Assembly: GCA_905480355.1 (NCBI GenBank)
Contig: CAJQQA010000063.1
Location: 1-44,801, forward strand
Direction: 5' to 3'
DNA: 44,801 nt
Origin: an uncultured Flavobacteriales bacterium
GTDB lineage: Bacteria; Bacteroidota; Bacteroidia; Flavobacteriales_D; Crocinitomicaceae
The first letter of the stretch is position 1, and every line of letters begins with the position of its first letter. Position numbers and translations under genes: made by a program. Shown here one piece after another: positions 1 through 9,548 of this stretch. The notes under the pieces were generated by a model. The model saw only the letters and a program-made list of their open reading frames with translations. It was not told the DNA's origin and did not search any database.

Positions 1-15
1 TTCTACATTTACAGT

Positions 16-258
16 ATGAGCTATAAAGAACAATTAACAAAAGAACTGACACCCAATGATGGTGTGTCGTATTATTTAGACGGAACAATTCAAGGAATGA
101 TTAAAGTAAGAATGTATGTCTACCTCACAAGAAGATACGACAAACAACCCGAGAACCTAGAAATTGTTGTTGCAGAATTAATGCACATCTTTAAAGAGAC
201 CTTGGAGCTTACTCAAGAATTAGTACACGGCTTTTTTAGAAGCAAAATAGCTAGCTAA
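16..258 (+). CDS. small hypothetical protein
   Basis: 80-aa ORF from the supplied track; no family recognised. Confidence 0.5.
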   Translation: MSYKEQLTKELTPNDGVSYYLDGTIQGMIKVRMYVYLTRRYDKQPENLEIVVAELMHIFKETLELTQELVHGFFRSKIAS

Positions 259-339
259 TTAAAATTTAGCAATTTACAGAGATTTAATGAACTCGAATTT
301 TGAGTTCAATAATCAGTAATGTTAAAGGAATAACTTTTT

Positions 340-822
340 TTAAGCAGTCTCAAGATCTCTCTTTGACTTTCTATACAAGTAAGAATTAAAGATATTTCTT
401 TTCGCAAATCTAAATTGCTTATCTGAATTGATCAGCTTTTGAAAAACATTTTTTGTTACACCGAAGTACTCATAAGTTGTTCCATCCACAAATTCAACTT
501 CTAAAACTTGACCTTTGTGCTTGAAATCAGCAATGCCAGATTCAGAAATAGTCTTTGTATATTCTTCAAGATGCAATGCTTTCGTTTCAGGAGCGATACT
601 CACTAAGAAATGATACCCGTCAATTATTTGAAGACTCATTTCTTCCGCTTCTTTGGCTTTGTCATCACCATCTTGAAATTTATCAGGATGCCATTCTTTC
701 ACCAAATTTCGGTACGTCTTCTTCAGTTCTCTAAGATCTGTCGTCGGTTCAACCGAAAATAACTTCTTGTATGCGTTTACTCTTTTCATGTAATATTCTT
801 CAAATGTGGCGCAAAGATACAC
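340..822 (-). CDS. J-domain (DnaJ-like) protein with C-terminal KTSC-like domain
   Basis: N-terminal J domain with HPD (VKEWHPDKF); C-terminal VLEVEFVDGTTYEYFGVTKNVFQKLINSDKQFRFAKRNIF resembles KTSC. Start may be the internal Met (MKRVNAYKK). Confidence 0.8.
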   Translation of the reverse strand: MYLCATFEEYYMKRVNAYKKLFSVEPTTDLRELKKTYRNLVKEWHPDKFQDGDDKAKEAEEMSLQIIDGYHFLVSIAPETKALHLEEYTKTISESGIADFKHKGQVLEVEFVDGTTYEYFGVTKNVFQKLINSDKQFRFAKRNIFNSYLYRKSKRDLETA

Positions 823-977
823 TCTATTTATACAACAACCATCAAATGTGCATTAATTTAAGTGCGGAAGGTATTTATTGAATTCAAATGAAACGAATTC
901 TCTTTTGTAACATTTGATACAATCCAATTCAAAACTCTTATATATCTTTGTGGTAACATAACACTAAAACATTAAGC

Positions 978-1226
978 ATGAAAGATTATACAATCGTTGA
1001 CGTAAGAACTCCAGGCGAGTTTCAAGGAGGAAATGTCGAGGGCTCTATTAATATTCCTTTACAAGACGTAGTTGAAAAGGAAGCAGAAATTATGGCAATG
1101 AAAGAGCCAGTTATTTTTTGTTGTGCAACGGGAAACAGAAGTGGACAGGCAGCACAGTATTTTAAATCAAAAGGTTTAGACTGCGATAACGGTGGCGGTT
1201 GGCTAGAAGTAAATGCTAAACAGTAG
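978..1226 (+). CDS. rhodanese-like domain protein
   Basis: DVRTPGEFQGGNVEGSINIPL ... VIFCCATGNRSGQAA, active-site Cys loop. Confidence 0.88.
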   Translation: MKDYTIVDVRTPGEFQGGNVEGSINIPLQDVVEKEAEIMAMKEPVIFCCATGNRSGQAAQYFKSKGLDCDNGGGWLEVNAKQ

Positions 1227-1261
1227 AATACTTAAGAAAATAATTTTGATTAGATTACAGA

Positions 1262-1290
1262 AAAGCGTCCGATTTATCGGGAGCTTTTTT
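1262..1290 (+). terminator. probable rho-independent terminator after rhodanese gene
   Basis: AAAGCGTCCGAT-tt-ATCGGGAGCTTTTTTT imperfect hairpin plus T-run. Confidence 0.6.
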
Positions 1291-1347
1291 TATTCTCATA
1301 GCTTGTACACTGAGCCTGTCGAAGTGCACAACTCAAATCGTCTTGTT

Positions 1348-2205
1348 CTAATTCAGTCGAATTTTTTGTCCAATCTGAAGAACAGAAGCACGATTCATAC
1401 CGTTTAAGGCACATAAAGCACTAATAGTCGTTCCTGATTTAGCCGCAATCTTAGATAAGGTATCACCTGATTGTATAGAGTAAACTGTTCCTTTTGCTAA
1501 GAATTCTGCAGAAAGTGTAGGAGCCGTAATCTGATGACGATCTTTCTTAAGGTACAATTCACCAATCATTACTGATTCATTTTTTAAACAATACGATTCA
1601 ACATCAAAGATTATTTCTGGGTTAATTGGCTTGTCATGGTAACGTACTTCATAATGAAGGTGTGGAGAATATGATCTTCCAGTACTACCACTCAATCCAA
1701 TTAAATCTCCTGCCTTAACCACTTGATTTATCTTTACTTCTAATTTTGATAAATGTGCATAATAGGTTTCCAATCCATTGTCATGGCGAATTACAATTAA
1801 GCGTCCAAAGCCACCTCCGTTGTAAGTTGCATAACGAACCTTGCCATCAAACGTAGCGAATATTTCACTCCCGCTTCTCAACGGAATATCAATTCCTTTG
1901 TGAAATGAATTTCTTCTTCTACCATAATGTGATGATGTTGGGGATTCAGCAGGAAAAGCATATCCGTGAAGAGAATCCGTAAAGTTTACTGTGTCAAGAA
2001 CAGCGTAGCTTTTATCTGCATAAGGAAAACTTGTATTCACCTTCCAATCCTTTGTGAAAATTTCTGAAGTATCGTAAAAGGTCGGGGCAACTTCCTTCTT
2101 AGTTTTAGTTGTATCAATTGGATCCCATAAAGTAATCGAGTGAGCTTCGTTAAACGAACTCATGATAAAAAGGAAAGAGATACAACTTAAAATAGATAAA
2201 CGCAT
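1348..2205 (-). CDS. M23 family metallopeptidase with C-terminal LysM
   Basis: HKGIDIPL ... YYAHLS ... SYSPHLHYEVRY (LytM/M23) plus YSIQSGDTLSKIAAKSGTTISALCALNGM (LysM). Confidence 0.92.
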   Translation of the reverse strand: MRLSILSCISFLFIMSSFNEAHSITLWDPIDTTKTKKEVAPTFYDTSEIFTKDWKVNTSFPYADKSYAVLDTVNFTDSLHGYAFPAESPTSSHYGRRRNSFHKGIDIPLRSGSEIFATFDGKVRYATYNGGGFGRLIVIRHDNGLETYYAHLSKLEVKINQVVKAGDLIGLSGSTGRSYSPHLHYEVRYHDKPINPEIIFDVESYCLKNESVMIGELYLKKDRHQITAPTLSAEFLAKGTVYSIQSGDTLSKIAAKSGTTISALCALNGMNRASVLQIGQKIRLN

Positions 2206-2508
2206 GATTCAATGTTTTAAATTTAAAGAGACAAAATTAGATGAATTATGCAGCAAAACACTGTAAAGACTTGTAAAAACTGTTAAAAGACCAGTGAAAT
2301 AGCTGAATTCATTAAGAGAAAGAGAGTTTTTTAATGTAAAATATCAACAATAAATTTATAAATGTAAAAGTGAAAATTAGTCACTGTCTTGTCTTTAACA
2401 ACTCCCTCTTTTCCAAATCGATAATAATTTCTTATTTCGACAAGCTCAGTAAGCTCAGTTCAATACAGTAAAAAAAATAGTACCTTGTTCCATCAAAAAT
2501 AAGGTGTC

Positions 2509-3681
2509 ATGATTGCAGTGGATAAAGCATTCGAAATTCTTAAAGAGAATAAAATTTTAGGACCAGTCGTTCAAATCGAAGTTGACGAAGCACTCGGTTT
2601 TGTTTTGGCAGAAGAAGTCTTTTCACCGATAGATATGCCACCTTTCGATCAATCTGCAATGGACGGTTATGCCCTTGGCGATGCATTCTCAGATTCATAT
2701 ACAGTTATTGGTGAAGTCACAGCAGGAGAGTCGGCTGAAGATTGTGTTTTAAAATCAGGAGAGGCTGTGCGTATTTTTACGGGAGCCATGGTGCCAGTTT
2801 CAGCAGTTTCAGTTATTAAGCAAGAATCGATTTCCAGAATAGAGAATACAATTACGATTACAGATAAAAATAATGAAGGGGAGAATATCAGAAGAAGGGG
2901 AGAACAGATAAAAGAAAATCAAGTAGCACTAGAAAAGGGAACTCAAGTAAATGCGGGAACAATTGGCTTTTTGATTGGACTAGGTGTAACTTCTATCGCA
3001 GTTTATTCAAAGCCAAAAATTCAAGTTATCATTACCGGCAATGAACTGGTAGCGAAAGGAGAACAGTTGACGATGGGTAAAATCTTCGAATCTAATTCTT
3101 ACACCTTAATTGCAGCTTTAAAAGAAGTTGGAATCGGGGTAGAAGTGCAAACGGTAAAAGATGATTATGAATCAACGGTAAGGTGTATCGAAAATGCCTT
3201 AGCACAGAATGATTTGGTATTGATGACCGGTGGTATTTCTGTTGGTGACTATGATTTTGTAGGCAAAGCGTTTAATGCTTTAGAAGTAGAGCAGTTGTTT
3301 TATAAGATCAAGCAAAAACCAGGTAAGCCGATTTATTTCGGGAGAAAGAATGAGAAATTCGTTTTTGGATTGCCAGGCAATCCTGCAGCAACGCTATCTT
3401 GTTTTTACCTGTATGTTTTACCGTGGATCAATCAATTCCTAGGAAAGGCAAACAGTTCTCTCGTGAAAAGAAACTTTCGTTTATTATCGAGCTACACAAA
3501 GACCCCAAAGATGACACATTTTTTAAAAGCGCATTATGATGGGGAAGAGGTAACAATTCTTGGGCAACAAAGTTCGGCAATGCTAAGTGCTTTCTCAAGT
3601 GCCAATTGTCTGTTGTTCATGGAGGAAGGAAAATCAGAATTTAGCGCAGGTGATTCAGTAGAAGGCTATATCTTACCTTAA
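2509..3681 (+). CDS. moeA: molybdopterin molybdenumtransferase MoeA
   Basis: PPFDQSAMDGYAL, MTGGISVGDYDFV, GLPGNPAATLSCF motifs; in Moco cluster. Confidence 0.95.
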   Translation: MIAVDKAFEILKENKILGPVVQIEVDEALGFVLAEEVFSPIDMPPFDQSAMDGYALGDAFSDSYTVIGEVTAGESAEDCVLKSGEAVRIFTGAMVPVSAVSVIKQESISRIENTITITDKNNEGENIRRRGEQIKENQVALEKGTQVNAGTIGFLIGLGVTSIAVYSKPKIQVIITGNELVAKGEQLTMGKIFESNSYTLIAALKEVGIGVEVQTVKDDYESTVRCIENALAQNDLVLMTGGISVGDYDFVGKAFNALEVEQLFYKIKQKPGKPIYFGRKNEKFVFGLPGNPAATLSCFYLYVLPWINQFLGKANSSLVKRNFRLLSSYTKTPKMTHFLKAHYDGEEVTILGQQSSAMLSAFSSANCLLFMEEGKSEFSAGDSVEGYILP

Positions 3682-3684
3682 ATA

Positions 3685-4254
3685 ATGGAAATTACATTTT
3701 ACATACTCGCCGGTGGAAAAAGCTCAAGAATGGGAGAAGACAAAGGTCTACTCTTGGTCAATGACCTTCCAATGATTCAACATGTAATCAACGCGATTGT
3801 ACCTTTGAATTGCGAAATTATTATTCTATCGAACTCTGATGAGTACGAGCAATTCAATTATCCTGTAATTAAAGATGCTGTAGCCTCAAAAGGACCTGCT
3901 GGAGGAATTTATACAGCCTTGAATCACAGTCAAACAGAACAGAACTTCATTGTCAGCTGTGACGTTCCCAATATAACAACAGAGCTTATTCAGTTGATTA
4001 TTGATGCACACGAGAATGTAGAAGTAACAGTTCCTTCTTTTGATGGGCGTTTACATCCTATCATTGGCGTTTACAATAAAAGTGTTCTGCCGTTATTCAC
4101 GAAAGCAATCGAAGAGAATAAGTTGAAAATCATGCACATTCTGGAGCAATCGAAATTCAAAGAATTAAAGTTAAAGAGTGATGCTGGTTGGGTTACAAAA
4201 TTGTATTTTAGCAATGTGAATACAATGGAAGATTTAAAAGGATTAGAGGAATGA
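3685..4254 (+). CDS. mobA: molybdenum cofactor guanylyltransferase MobA
   Basis: LAGGKSSRMGEDKGLL nucleotidyltransferase motif, SCDVP; in Moco cluster. Confidence 0.93.
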   Translation: MEITFYILAGGKSSRMGEDKGLLLVNDLPMIQHVINAIVPLNCEIIILSNSDEYEQFNYPVIKDAVASKGPAGGIYTALNHSQTEQNFIVSCDVPNITTELIQLIIDAHENVEVTVPSFDGRLHPIIGVYNKSVLPLFTKAIEENKLKIMHILEQSKFKELKLKSDAGWVTKLYFSNVNTMEDLKGLEE

Positions 4255-4481
4255 AGATAGAGGTGGAGTATTACGGAATGATTGCGGAGCGATTGAATCT
4301 TAAATCAGAATCATTGGAATTCGTTTCAGAGGAAAATATTAGAAGCTTTTTCGAGAATAAATACCCAACATTGAAAAATTTGAGTTACAAAATCGCTGTG
4401 AATAATGAATTGACAGAAACGGTTGACACAAGCTTAGAAAGTATAAAAATAGCCTTGTTGCCACCGTTTGCAGGAGGTTAA
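4251..4481 (+). CDS. moaD: molybdopterin synthase small subunit MoaD
   Basis: ubiquitin-like small protein ending PPFAGG; start overlaps mobA stop (ATGA). Confidence 0.92.
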   Translation: MKIEVEYYGMIAERLNLKSESLEFVSEENIRSFFENKYPTLKNLSYKIAVNNELTETVDTSLESIKIALLPPFAGG

Positions 4482-4491
4482 AAAGAAAAGA

Positions 4492-4920
4492 ATGAAAAAT
4501 TGTTTTAGAGAAGGGGCAATAACTCCAGATTTTATTGCGAATTCAATTTCGCACCATCAAGTAAAAACAACTATTGGCGCACATCAAATATTTTTAGGCC
4601 AAGTTAGAGCTGATGTTATTGAAGATAAAGAAGTGGTAGCTATTGACTATTCTGCACATGAAGAAATGGCCAATAAAATCTTTCATGACATTCGTGAAAT
4701 GACTTTTTCTAAATTCGATCTAACATGCATGCACATATATCATAGCAAAGGCATCGTTAAAACAGGCGAAATCTGCTTGTTCGTATTCGTCTCTTCGAAA
4801 CACCGCAAAATGGTAATGGAAGCAATCGATTACGTCGTTGAAGAAATTAAAGCAAATGCTCCCGTTTTTGGGAAAGAACTTTTTGAAGACGATTCATTCG
4901 TTTGGAAAGAAAATAAATAG
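4492..4920 (+). CDS. moaE: molybdopterin synthase catalytic subunit MoaE
   Basis: IFLGQVRAD ... LDYSAHEEMA-like; ATG at 4492 preferred over the track's TTG at 4468. Confidence 0.92.
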   Translation: MKNCFREGAITPDFIANSISHHQVKTTIGAHQIFLGQVRADVIEDKEVVAIDYSAHEEMANKIFHDIREMTFSKFDLTCMHIYHSKGIVKTGEICLFVFVSSKHRKMVMEAIDYVVEEIKANAPVFGKELFEDDSFVWKENK

Positions 4921-4921
4921 A

Positions 4922-5833
4922 ATGGTAGATATTACGCACAAGTCAACAACATTAAGAATTGCTTCAGCAGAGGCCACTGTTCTTGTCAGTAAACAAGAAA
5001 CCATTGATGCGATTGAAAATGACCTTGTACCAAAAGGAAATGTTTTTGAAATGGCAAAGACAGCAGGATTATTCGCTGTAAAAAAAACATCTGAGATTAT
5101 TCCAGATTGTCATCCTTTACCTGTTGAATATACAGGTGTTTCTTATAAAATTGACGGACTTAAAATCGTTATTACGATTGACGTTAAAACGATATACCGC
5201 ACAGGTGTTGAAGTCGAAGCTATGCATGGCGCAAGTGTAATTGCATTGACCATGTATGACATGTTGAAACCAATCGACAAAGGAATTGAAATACAAAATA
5301 TACGCCTGATCATTAAGAAAGGTGGTAAGTCCGACTTTAAAGACAAATACAGAAAAGACTTAAAAGCTGCGGTTATCGTATGTTCAGATTCTATTTCTGC
5401 AGGTAAGAAAAAAGACAAGGCAGGAGAAGCAATCATTGAAAAGCTTAAATCGATGTCCGTTGAAATCAGTGATTATTCGATCATTCCAGATGAGGTAACC
5501 GATATCCAAGCTATGGTTAATAAGCATGTGGACGCTCACATTGATTTAATTATTTTCACTGGAGGTACAGGGCTTTCAAAGCGCGATGTTACGCCAGAAG
5601 CGATCCGACCTATGCTTGATAGAGAAATACCCGGTATCAGTGAAGCGTCAAGAAATTACGGTCAAGAAAGAACACCTTATTCGATGTTGTCCCGAAGTGT
5701 TGCTGGAGTAAAAGGAGAAAGCTTGATTTTGGCTTTGCCAGGTTCAACGAAAGGTGCTTCCGAATCAATGGATGCATTATTTCCTGGTCTACTGCATATT
5801 TTTCGAATTTTTAAAGGAGCAGAGCACGTATAA
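4922..5833 (+). CDS. moaCB: bifunctional MoaC-MoaB/Mog fusion
   Basis: N-terminal MoaC (CHPLPVEYTGV ... RTGVEVEAMHGASVIALTMYDM) fused to MoaB/Mog (IIFTGGTGLSKRDVTPEAI ... LALPGSTKGASES); ATG at 4922 gives 303 aa. Confidence 0.93.
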   Translation: MVDITHKSTTLRIASAEATVLVSKQETIDAIENDLVPKGNVFEMAKTAGLFAVKKTSEIIPDCHPLPVEYTGVSYKIDGLKIVITIDVKTIYRTGVEVEAMHGASVIALTMYDMLKPIDKGIEIQNIRLIIKKGGKSDFKDKYRKDLKAAVIVCSDSISAGKKKDKAGEAIIEKLKSMSVEISDYSIIPDEVTDIQAMVNKHVDAHIDLIIFTGGTGLSKRDVTPEAIRPMLDREIPGISEASRNYGQERTPYSMLSRSVAGVKGESLILALPGSTKGASESMDALFPGLLHIFRIFKGAEHV

Positions 5834-6834
5834 TGGAAGCTGTCCCTCAAAATATCGTTGATAAATTTGGTCGTGTACACGATTACTTGCGAATCTCGTT
5901 AACAGAACGGTGTAATTTGCGCTGCTTCTATTGCATGCCAGAAGAAGGTGTAGCATTGAGAGAACGATCTGTTTTTATGACTGCTGAAGAGCTCGTTGCA
6001 ATTGCGAAAACATTTGTATCGTTAGGCGTGAAGAAAATTCGATTAACAGGGGGAGAACCTTTGATTAAGAAGAACGCAGAAATTATCATTCGAGAGCTGG
6101 GTAAATTACCAATAGAATTAACGATTACTACGAATGCCGTTGTTGTAGATCGTTACATTGACGTCATGAAAGAGGCAGGCATTAAGTCGATCAACGTTAG
6201 TTTAGATTCATTGAAAGAAGAACGGTTTAACGATATCTCTAGGCGGAATTATTTTTCAAAAATTGTTTCAAATATTGAGTTGTTGCTAAAGAATGATTTC
6301 ATCGTTAAAGTGAACGCTGTAATTATTCGTGATGTCAACGACAGTGAGTTAGTAGATTTTGTTCAGTGGTCAAAAGACAAGCCCGTTCATGTTCGATTTA
6401 TTGAGTTCATGCCATTCGACGGTAACAACTGGGATTGGGACAAGAAAGTTTCTTACAAGGAAATGCTCGAAGACATTTACAACCATTTTGGAGAAGGTGA
6501 GATTCAGAAAATTGAACCGAAGCCAAACGATACTGCACGAAATTTCAGAATCAAAGGAGCACCAGGAACGTTTGGAATAATCAGTACAGTGACTAATCCA
6601 TTTTGTGATACATGCAATAGAATTCGTTTGACTGCGGATGGGAAGATTAAAAATTGTTTATTCTCAGAAGATGAGACTGATTTATTAACTGCCTACAGAA
6701 AGAACCAACCGATAACTCCAAAAATTCTTGATGCAATCAATGCGAAACACAAAGAACTTGGAGGACACGAAAAATTCACAAATGAATCTGTTGTGCTTTT
6801 GAAAAACCGCTCGATGATTACGATTGGGGGGTAG
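5833..6834 (+). CDS. moaA: GTP 3',8-cyclase MoaA (radical SAM)
   Basis: CNLRCFYCMP, LTGGEPL, CDTCNRIRLTADGKIKNCLF, C-terminal GG; start shares a base with moaCB stop (TAATG). Confidence 0.96.
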   Translation: MEAVPQNIVDKFGRVHDYLRISLTERCNLRCFYCMPEEGVALRERSVFMTAEELVAIAKTFVSLGVKKIRLTGGEPLIKKNAEIIIRELGKLPIELTITTNAVVVDRYIDVMKEAGIKSINVSLDSLKEERFNDISRRNYFSKIVSNIELLLKNDFIVKVNAVIIRDVNDSELVDFVQWSKDKPVHVRFIEFMPFDGNNWDWDKKVSYKEMLEDIYNHFGEGEIQKIEPKPNDTARNFRIKGAPGTFGIISTVTNPFCDTCNRIRLTADGKIKNCLFSEDETDLLTAYRKNQPITPKILDAINAKHKELGGHEKFTNESVVLLKNRSMITIGG

Positions 6835-6865
6835 ATTAAGTTGATTTATTTTAGAAATGGTTTAC

Positions 6866-9487
6866 CTAAATTTTAGCAACAACTTCTTCAATTGCTTTCA
6901 TCAATCCTTCTGGATTCTTACCACCTGCAGTTGCAAAGAATGCTTGTCCACCACCACCGCCTTGGATGTGTTTAGAAACTTCACGAATAATGTTTCCTGC
7001 ATGGATATCTTTATCCTTAACCAAATCATCAGAAGCGATAATACTCAGTGAGCATTTGTCATTTTCCTTACCACCAATTACTCCAAAGAATGAAGGGTAT
7101 TCTCCCTTCAATTGAAACAAGATGTCTTTAATCGATCCTCCGTCCAATTCAATGATTTCAGAAAGTATATGCACACCATTTTTTTCAACAATAGAAGCCT
7201 TTAATTCTTTCTTAAGGTTCTTCGCTTTTTCTTTCTGAAACCGTTCAATTTCTTTCGTCAACAATGAATTTTTCACCATTAAATCATTGACCGCCTTCAA
7301 TACGTCTTTTGGATTCTTAAGTGTTAATGCAATCTGATCTAAAGTCGTTGCCTTGTTTGTGAAGTATGCTTCAGCTTTGTTAGCTGTAATTGCTTCAATT
7401 CTTCTTATTCCTGCTGCAACCGATGTTTCTTGTGTAATGATAAATAGTCCAATTTTCCCTGTGGATTGAACATGTGTTCCTCCACAAAGTTCTACAGAAT
7501 CACCAAATTTAATTACACGAACGGTATCACCGTATTTCTCTCCAAACAATGCCATTGCACCCATTTCTTTTGCAACTTCCATGGGAGTGTCTCGCTTTTC
7601 AATCAATGGTGTGTTTGAGCGAATTTCACGAGAGACCAAATTCTGAATCTCTTCCAATTCTTCATCCGTTATTTTACTAAAATGAGAAAAATCAAACCGT
7701 AAATGATCTGCATTCACTAAAGATCCTTTTTGCTCAACGTGTGTACCTAATACTGTACGAAGTGCATGATGCAATAAGTGAGTAGCAGAATGATTGTTAT
7801 CTGAAGAAGAGCGTTTTACAGCATTGACAACAGCGTGAAAGGTTGCGTCAATGTCAGCAGGCATCTCTTTCATTAAATGAATGATGAGATTGTTCTCCTT
7901 TTTCGTGTCAAAAACGCTGTATTTTTCTCCTTTCGATTCAATGTAACCAGTATCTCCAACTTGTCCACCACCTTCTGGGTAGAAAGGTGTCAAGTTAAAT
8001 ACAACTTGATAAAATTCTTTTTTCTTCTGAATGACCTTTCTATAACGAACAATCTTAACAGTCGCTGTTAAATTATCATACCCAACAAACTCTTCAACGT
8101 TGTCTTCGATCAACTGAATCCAATCATCAGTTTCAATAGCAGTTGCTGCACGCGATCGATCTTTTTGTTGTTTCATACAAGCGTTAAACTCTTCCAAGTT
8201 GACCGCATAGCCTTTCTCACGTGACATTAATTCTGTCAAATCATAAGGGAATCCATATGTGTCAAGTAATTCGAATGCCAACTGACCAGAAACTATTTTA
8301 TTCTTTGTGTCAATTAAATCATTGTCTGAGTTCAAGTATTTGTCAAAACGATTTATTCCGTTTCCTAAAGTTTTGAAGAATGACACTTCTTCTTCATGAA
8401 TTACTTTATGGATTAATTCTTTTTGATTTTCTAATTCAATAAACGGATTGCTCATAATAGCAACAAGTTCAGTTGAAAGGTCGGCTAAAAATGGCTCTTT
8501 CAAATCCAATGTTTGATAACCGTATCGAACTGCACGTCTCAATATTCTTCGGATAACGTATCCAGCTCCAGTATTAGATGGTAATTGGCCATCAGCAATT
8601 GAAAAAGCAATAGCACGAATGTGATCAGCTATTACGCGTAATGCAATGTCTGTTTCTTCTTTCTTACCGTATTCTAATCCAGTTGCCTTTTCTAAATGAG
8701 CAATTAGTTTTTGAAATAAATCAGAATCATAGTTGGATTTTTTTCCTTGTAAAGCCATTGCTAATCGCTCTAATCCCATTCCAGTATCAACATGCGTTTC
8801 AGGAAGAGGTTCTAGTGATCTGTTCGCTTTACGATTGTATTGCATGAATACATTATTCCAGATCTCAATTACATGAGGATGATCTTTATTGACCAATGAT
8901 TTACCGTTAATCTTTGCTTTGTCTTCGTCAGAGCGCAAGTCAATGTGAATCTCAGTACATGGCCCACACGGTCCTGTTTCACCCATTTCCCAGAAGTTAT
9001 CCTCCTTTGATGCAAGAATAATGCGATCAGCTGAAATGTATTTTTTCCAAATATCGATACTTTCTTGATCTACAGGGACTCCATCGGCTTTATCTCCTTC
9101 AAAAACGGTTACATACAATTGATCAGCTGGAATTTTATAGACTTCAGTCAATAATTCCCATGCCCATTCTATCGCTTCTTCTTTAAAGTAATCACCGAAA
9201 GACCAGTTGCCAAGCATCTCGAACATTGTATGGTGATAAGTGTCAACTCCAACTTCATCCAAATCATTGTGCTTGCCAGAAACACGAAGACATTTTTGAG
9301 AGTTCACCAGTCGACGATCTTTAGGAACGGTGTTTCCTAAGAAGTAATCTTTGAATTGATTCATCCCAGCATTGATAAACATCAAAGTTGGATCATCTTT
9401 TACAACCATTGGTGCGCTGGACACTATCTTATGTCCTTTTGATTCAAAAAAATCGAAATATGCTTGTCTAATTTCAGAAAGTGTCAT
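6866..9487 (-). CDS. alaS: alanyl-tRNA synthetase
   Basis: MTLSEIRQAYFDFFESKGH ..., HSATHLLHHALR, CGGTH motif, C-terminal GGGGGQAFFATAGGKN. Confidence 0.98.
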   Translation of the reverse strand: MTLSEIRQAYFDFFESKGHKIVSSAPMVVKDDPTLMFINAGMNQFKDYFLGNTVPKDRRLVNSQKCLRVSGKHNDLDEVGVDTYHHTMFEMLGNWSFGDYFKEEAIEWAWELLTEVYKIPADQLYVTVFEGDKADGVPVDQESIDIWKKYISADRIILASKEDNFWEMGETGPCGPCTEIHIDLRSDEDKAKINGKSLVNKDHPHVIEIWNNVFMQYNRKANRSLEPLPETHVDTGMGLERLAMALQGKKSNYDSDLFQKLIAHLEKATGLEYGKKEETDIALRVIADHIRAIAFSIADGQLPSNTGAGYVIRRILRRAVRYGYQTLDLKEPFLADLSTELVAIMSNPFIELENQKELIHKVIHEEEVSFFKTLGNGINRFDKYLNSDNDLIDTKNKIVSGQLAFELLDTYGFPYDLTELMSREKGYAVNLEEFNACMKQQKDRSRAATAIETDDWIQLIEDNVEEFVGYDNLTATVKIVRYRKVIQKKKEFYQVVFNLTPFYPEGGGQVGDTGYIESKGEKYSVFDTKKENNLIIHLMKEMPADIDATFHAVVNAVKRSSSDNNHSATHLLHHALRTVLGTHVEQKGSLVNADHLRFDFSHFSKITDEELEEIQNLVSREIRSNTPLIEKRDTPMEVAKEMGAMALFGEKYGDTVRVIKFGDSVELCGGTHVQSTGKIGLFIITQETSVAAGIRRIEAITANKAEAYFTNKATTLDQIALTLKNPKDVLKAVNDLMVKNSLLTKEIERFQKEKAKNLKKELKASIVEKNGVHILSEIIELDGGSIKDILFQLKGEYPSFFGVIGGKENDKCSLSIIASDDLVKDKDIHAGNIIREVSKHIQGGGGGQAFFATAGGKNPEGLMKAIEEVVAKI

Positions 9488-9548
9488 TCTGTGTGTCTTT
9501 TATTTTATTCTAACTTTATAATGTAGGCTACCGAGCGGAGTCGAGGGA

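Noticed and set aside
1213-1407. 64-aa plus-strand ORF after the rhodanese gene
   Set aside because: Spans the terminator hairpin and dispersed repeat and runs into the opposite-strand M23 gene.
5143-5880. Minus-strand ORFs inside moaCB (5143-5436, 5677-5880)
   Set aside because: Antisense to a confidently identified gene; no domain features.
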